DNA of 41,998 nucleotides from Stutzerimonas xanthomarina (GTDB taxonomy: Bacteria; Pseudomonadota; Gammaproteobacteria; Pseudomonadales; Pseudomonadaceae), in contig NZ_RHQM01000026.1 of the NCBI RefSeq assembly GCF_003935375.1, forward strand, positions 1 through 41,998, written 5' to 3'. Made by a program: the position numbers and the translations under genes. The notes beneath the pieces are model-generated. The model saw nothing but the letters and a program-made list of their open reading frames with translations, searched no databases and was not told where the DNA came from. Shown here one piece after another: positions 41,301 to 41,998 of this stretch. The stretch's first letter is position 1; each line of letters opens with the position of its first letter.

Positions 41301-41998
41301 ATGAGGCCGAGCTGTTGTTACGCGAGGGGCTGGCCAATCTCGATCACGAACCGTTGGCGCCGATAGAAGGCGCCCCGGAGTTCCTGGCCAAGGTGCACGC
41401 CCTGCATCAGGCCAGATTGGTCGAAGCCGGCGCCCGCCAGCATAACGATGCTGGTGAGGCCCGCGATCCGAGCGTGATCGCGCTGTTCCTCTCTGAAGGC
41501 ATGGACATCCTGCTGGATGCCGAAGATTTGCTGCGCAGCTGGCGCGAGCATCCTGCCGAGCGTCAGGAACTCTCCGCTCTGCTGCAGGAGCTGACCACGC
41601 TCGGACAGGGCGCGAAGATGGCCGACCTGCCGCAGATGGAAGCGTTGTGCCAGGTGCTGCTGCGTTTGTACGCGGTGGTTGAGGAGGGGCGACTGGCTGT
41701 CAGCGAGCGCTTCTTCGACGACGTCGAGCAGGGCCATGAAGCGTTGGTCGGCATGATGGATCAGGTAGCTGCCGCGCTGCAGGTGAGTGAGCAGTCGGAG
41801 TTGGTGGCGCGGCTCGAAGCATTGCTCGCCGAAGCCATTGATCCATTGGTTCTGGAGCAGCCGGGCGACCCCGTGTCGGTTGCTGCTCCTGGCGAGATTT
41901 CGCTGACAGAATTGCCAGCCGAAGCCGAAGCCGAAGCCGAAGCCGAAGCCGAAGCCGAAGCCGAAGCCGAAGCCGACGCCGACGCCTGGCCCGAAGGT
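38324..41998 (+). CDS. chpA: Chemotactic sensor kinase/response regulator ChpA (3' truncated)
   Basis: ChpA is the hybrid kinase of the Pil-Chp system, with several phosphotransfer (Hpt) domains, a CheA-type kinase core and a C-terminal receiver. The window holds 1225 residues from ATG 38324 (or 38339), in an open frame to the edge; kinase and receiver parts are outside. Visible are an N-terminal FimL-like part with a degenerate Hpt motif (YVHQVHGTLQM, His57), an acidic linker, Hpt HTLKGSGRM (His793), Hpt HTLKGSAHM (His949), a further helical Hpt-like domain, and an Ala-Glu repeat at the edge. The start overlaps pilK by four bases. Confidence 0.95.
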   Translation, partial: MSGVAMGDRHDYVALEWVKGEIAETLKQARQALEAFVENPQDSTRMRFCLTYVHQVHGTLQMVEFFGAALLAEEMEQLARALLDERVANQGEALEVMMQAILQLPAYLDRIQSARRDLPMVVLPLLNDLRAARGEKLLSETSLFSPDLSGRTPALSQESVERLRTNELPALLRKLRQMLQVALVGVIRNQDLPTNLGYMARVFARLEMLCKDAPLAALWQIASGMVEGLASGGVSNGTSVRTLLRQVDKQLKRLVEEGADGLNQAAPDELIKNLLFYVAKAPGQTPRIQALKQLYRLDEALPDSAVVDQERAQLAGPDRGAMRSVVAALCEELVRVKDSLDLFVRSDRKVIAELSSLEVPLKQIADTLAVLGFAQPRKIILDQIVLVQSVAQGQQAPDDAILMDIAGALLYVEATLAGMVGGPAEERSEASHLPTTDVAQIHQLVIREARNGLEQAKDAIIEFIASQWNHEHLARVPDLLTQVRGGLAMIPLERAASLLQACNGYIQDQLLARQAVPDWQSLDTLADAITSVEYYLERLSEDCGTQGDLILDVAEESLQNLGYSLGHANAPMKVAALESEFADPLDEIEVLPEEPDASLDAFDSVAVDQEESPAPMDPDFLSEAQAPLESRDAENAAEAEESEWTLEDLSGDEEIIFNLPEEMPASETPPDSLEDEADLSEWSDAQVAELDLPEVSLPDYYSEPESLQVEVEPVLSLEEVMAAPVAAINPPAQDVPPSLLPPPADEEPVDEDLLEVFIEEAAEVLEAIGEQLPLWLADSDNKDALGEVRRAFHTLKGSGRMVRALVIGELAWSIENLLNRVLDRSIQPTDSVRQVVCDVVALMPALVDEFAAKAQRQRDDVDHLAAAAHALAKGQSVVLSQPAETSAAIADEPASSAAPQDDDDALDPQLLEIFRNEAESHLTTLVSFLADCAQRLPQPVTDALQRALHTLKGSAHMAGILPVAEIATPLEKMVKEFKTNLIQMDLAEAELLHEAELLLREGLANLDHEPLAPIEGAPEFLAKVHALHQARLVEAGARQHNDAGEARDPSVIALFLSEGMDILLDAEDLLRSWREHPAERQELSALLQELTTLGQGAKMADLPQMEALCQVLLRLYAVVEEGRLAVSERFFDDVEQGHEALVGMMDQVAAALQVSEQSELVARLEALLAEAIDPLVLEQPGDPVSVAAPGEISLTELPAEAEAEAEAEAEAEAEAEADADAWPEG
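41918..41983 (+). repeat. In-frame (GCCGAA)9(GCCGAC)2 tandem repeat in chpA
   Basis: Nine perfect GCCGAA units from 41918 are followed by two GCCGAC units, coding for alternating Ala-Glu then Ala-Asp in an acidic linker of ChpA. The array lies 15 bases from the window end. Copy number may vary by slippage in steps that keep the frame. Confidence 0.95.

Overview
The window is a GC-rich chromosomal segment from a gammaproteobacterium of the Pseudomonas group. From recalled P. aeruginosa gene order it follows the PAO1 stretch running roughly from ftsY (PA0373) to chpA (PA0413): ftsYEX, rpoH, mtgA, thiSG, trmB, hemW, rdgB, metWX, yggT, proC, yggS, pilTU, pyrC'BR, ruvX, algH, tonB3, gshB and pilGHIJK-chpA. 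Protein sizes and interspersed accessory genes suggest the P. stutzeri (Stutzerimonas) group, but the species call is an inference. Both ends cut genes: ftsY lacks its N-terminus and chpA lacks its C-terminal half. Both cut points lie in in-frame hexanucleotide repeats.

Region by region. (1) 1-3720: signal-recognition receptor and divisome ABC transporter (ftsY-ftsE-ftsX, joined by ATGA overlaps), then the heat-shock sigma factor rpoH with its own promoters (one AlgU/sigma-E-like) and a terminator. (2) 3747-8424: two signalling genes on the minus strand, a PAS-GGDEF-EAL protein and a CHASE-PAS hybrid histidine kinase. (3) 8549-13835: mtgA, a DUF423 membrane protein, thiS-thiG, trmB, an exported DUF1329 protein and a small conserved unknown. 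(4) 13969-18291, minus strand: metX-metW-DUF4426-rdgB-hemW-DUF3392, largely overlapping or closely spaced, with a near-perfect palindrome upstream of metX. (5) 18420-22823, minus strand: yggS-proC-yggT and a bacterial dynamin-like GTPase. (6) 22888-25128: the twitching retraction ATPases pilT and pilU. (7) 25125-27701: a two-gene radical-SAM/DUF4130 putative DNA-repair operon whose promoter region holds a perfect LexA (SOS) box, with a double-TM2 membrane protein divergent from it. (8) 27779-33644, minus strand: gshB-tonB3-algH-ruvX-pyrR-pyrB-pyrC', ending in a terminator. (9) 33881-41998: the Pil-Chp chemosensory operon pilG-pilH-pilI-pilJ-pilK-chpA.

The genes fit a polar, twitching, type IV-piliated pseudomonad. 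The pilus motors (pilTU), TonB3 and the Pil-Chp signalling array share the locus, and the rest is housekeeping. The most interesting unit is the SOS-box-controlled radical SAM/DUF4130 pair, a conserved but functionally uncharacterised DNA-metabolism module. No rRNA, tRNA, CRISPR array or insertion sequence was recognised. No gene-free stretch exceeds about 300 bases; the longest gaps (11661-11883, 13222-13472, 20388-20657, 33645-33880) hold terminators, hairpins or presumed promoters.
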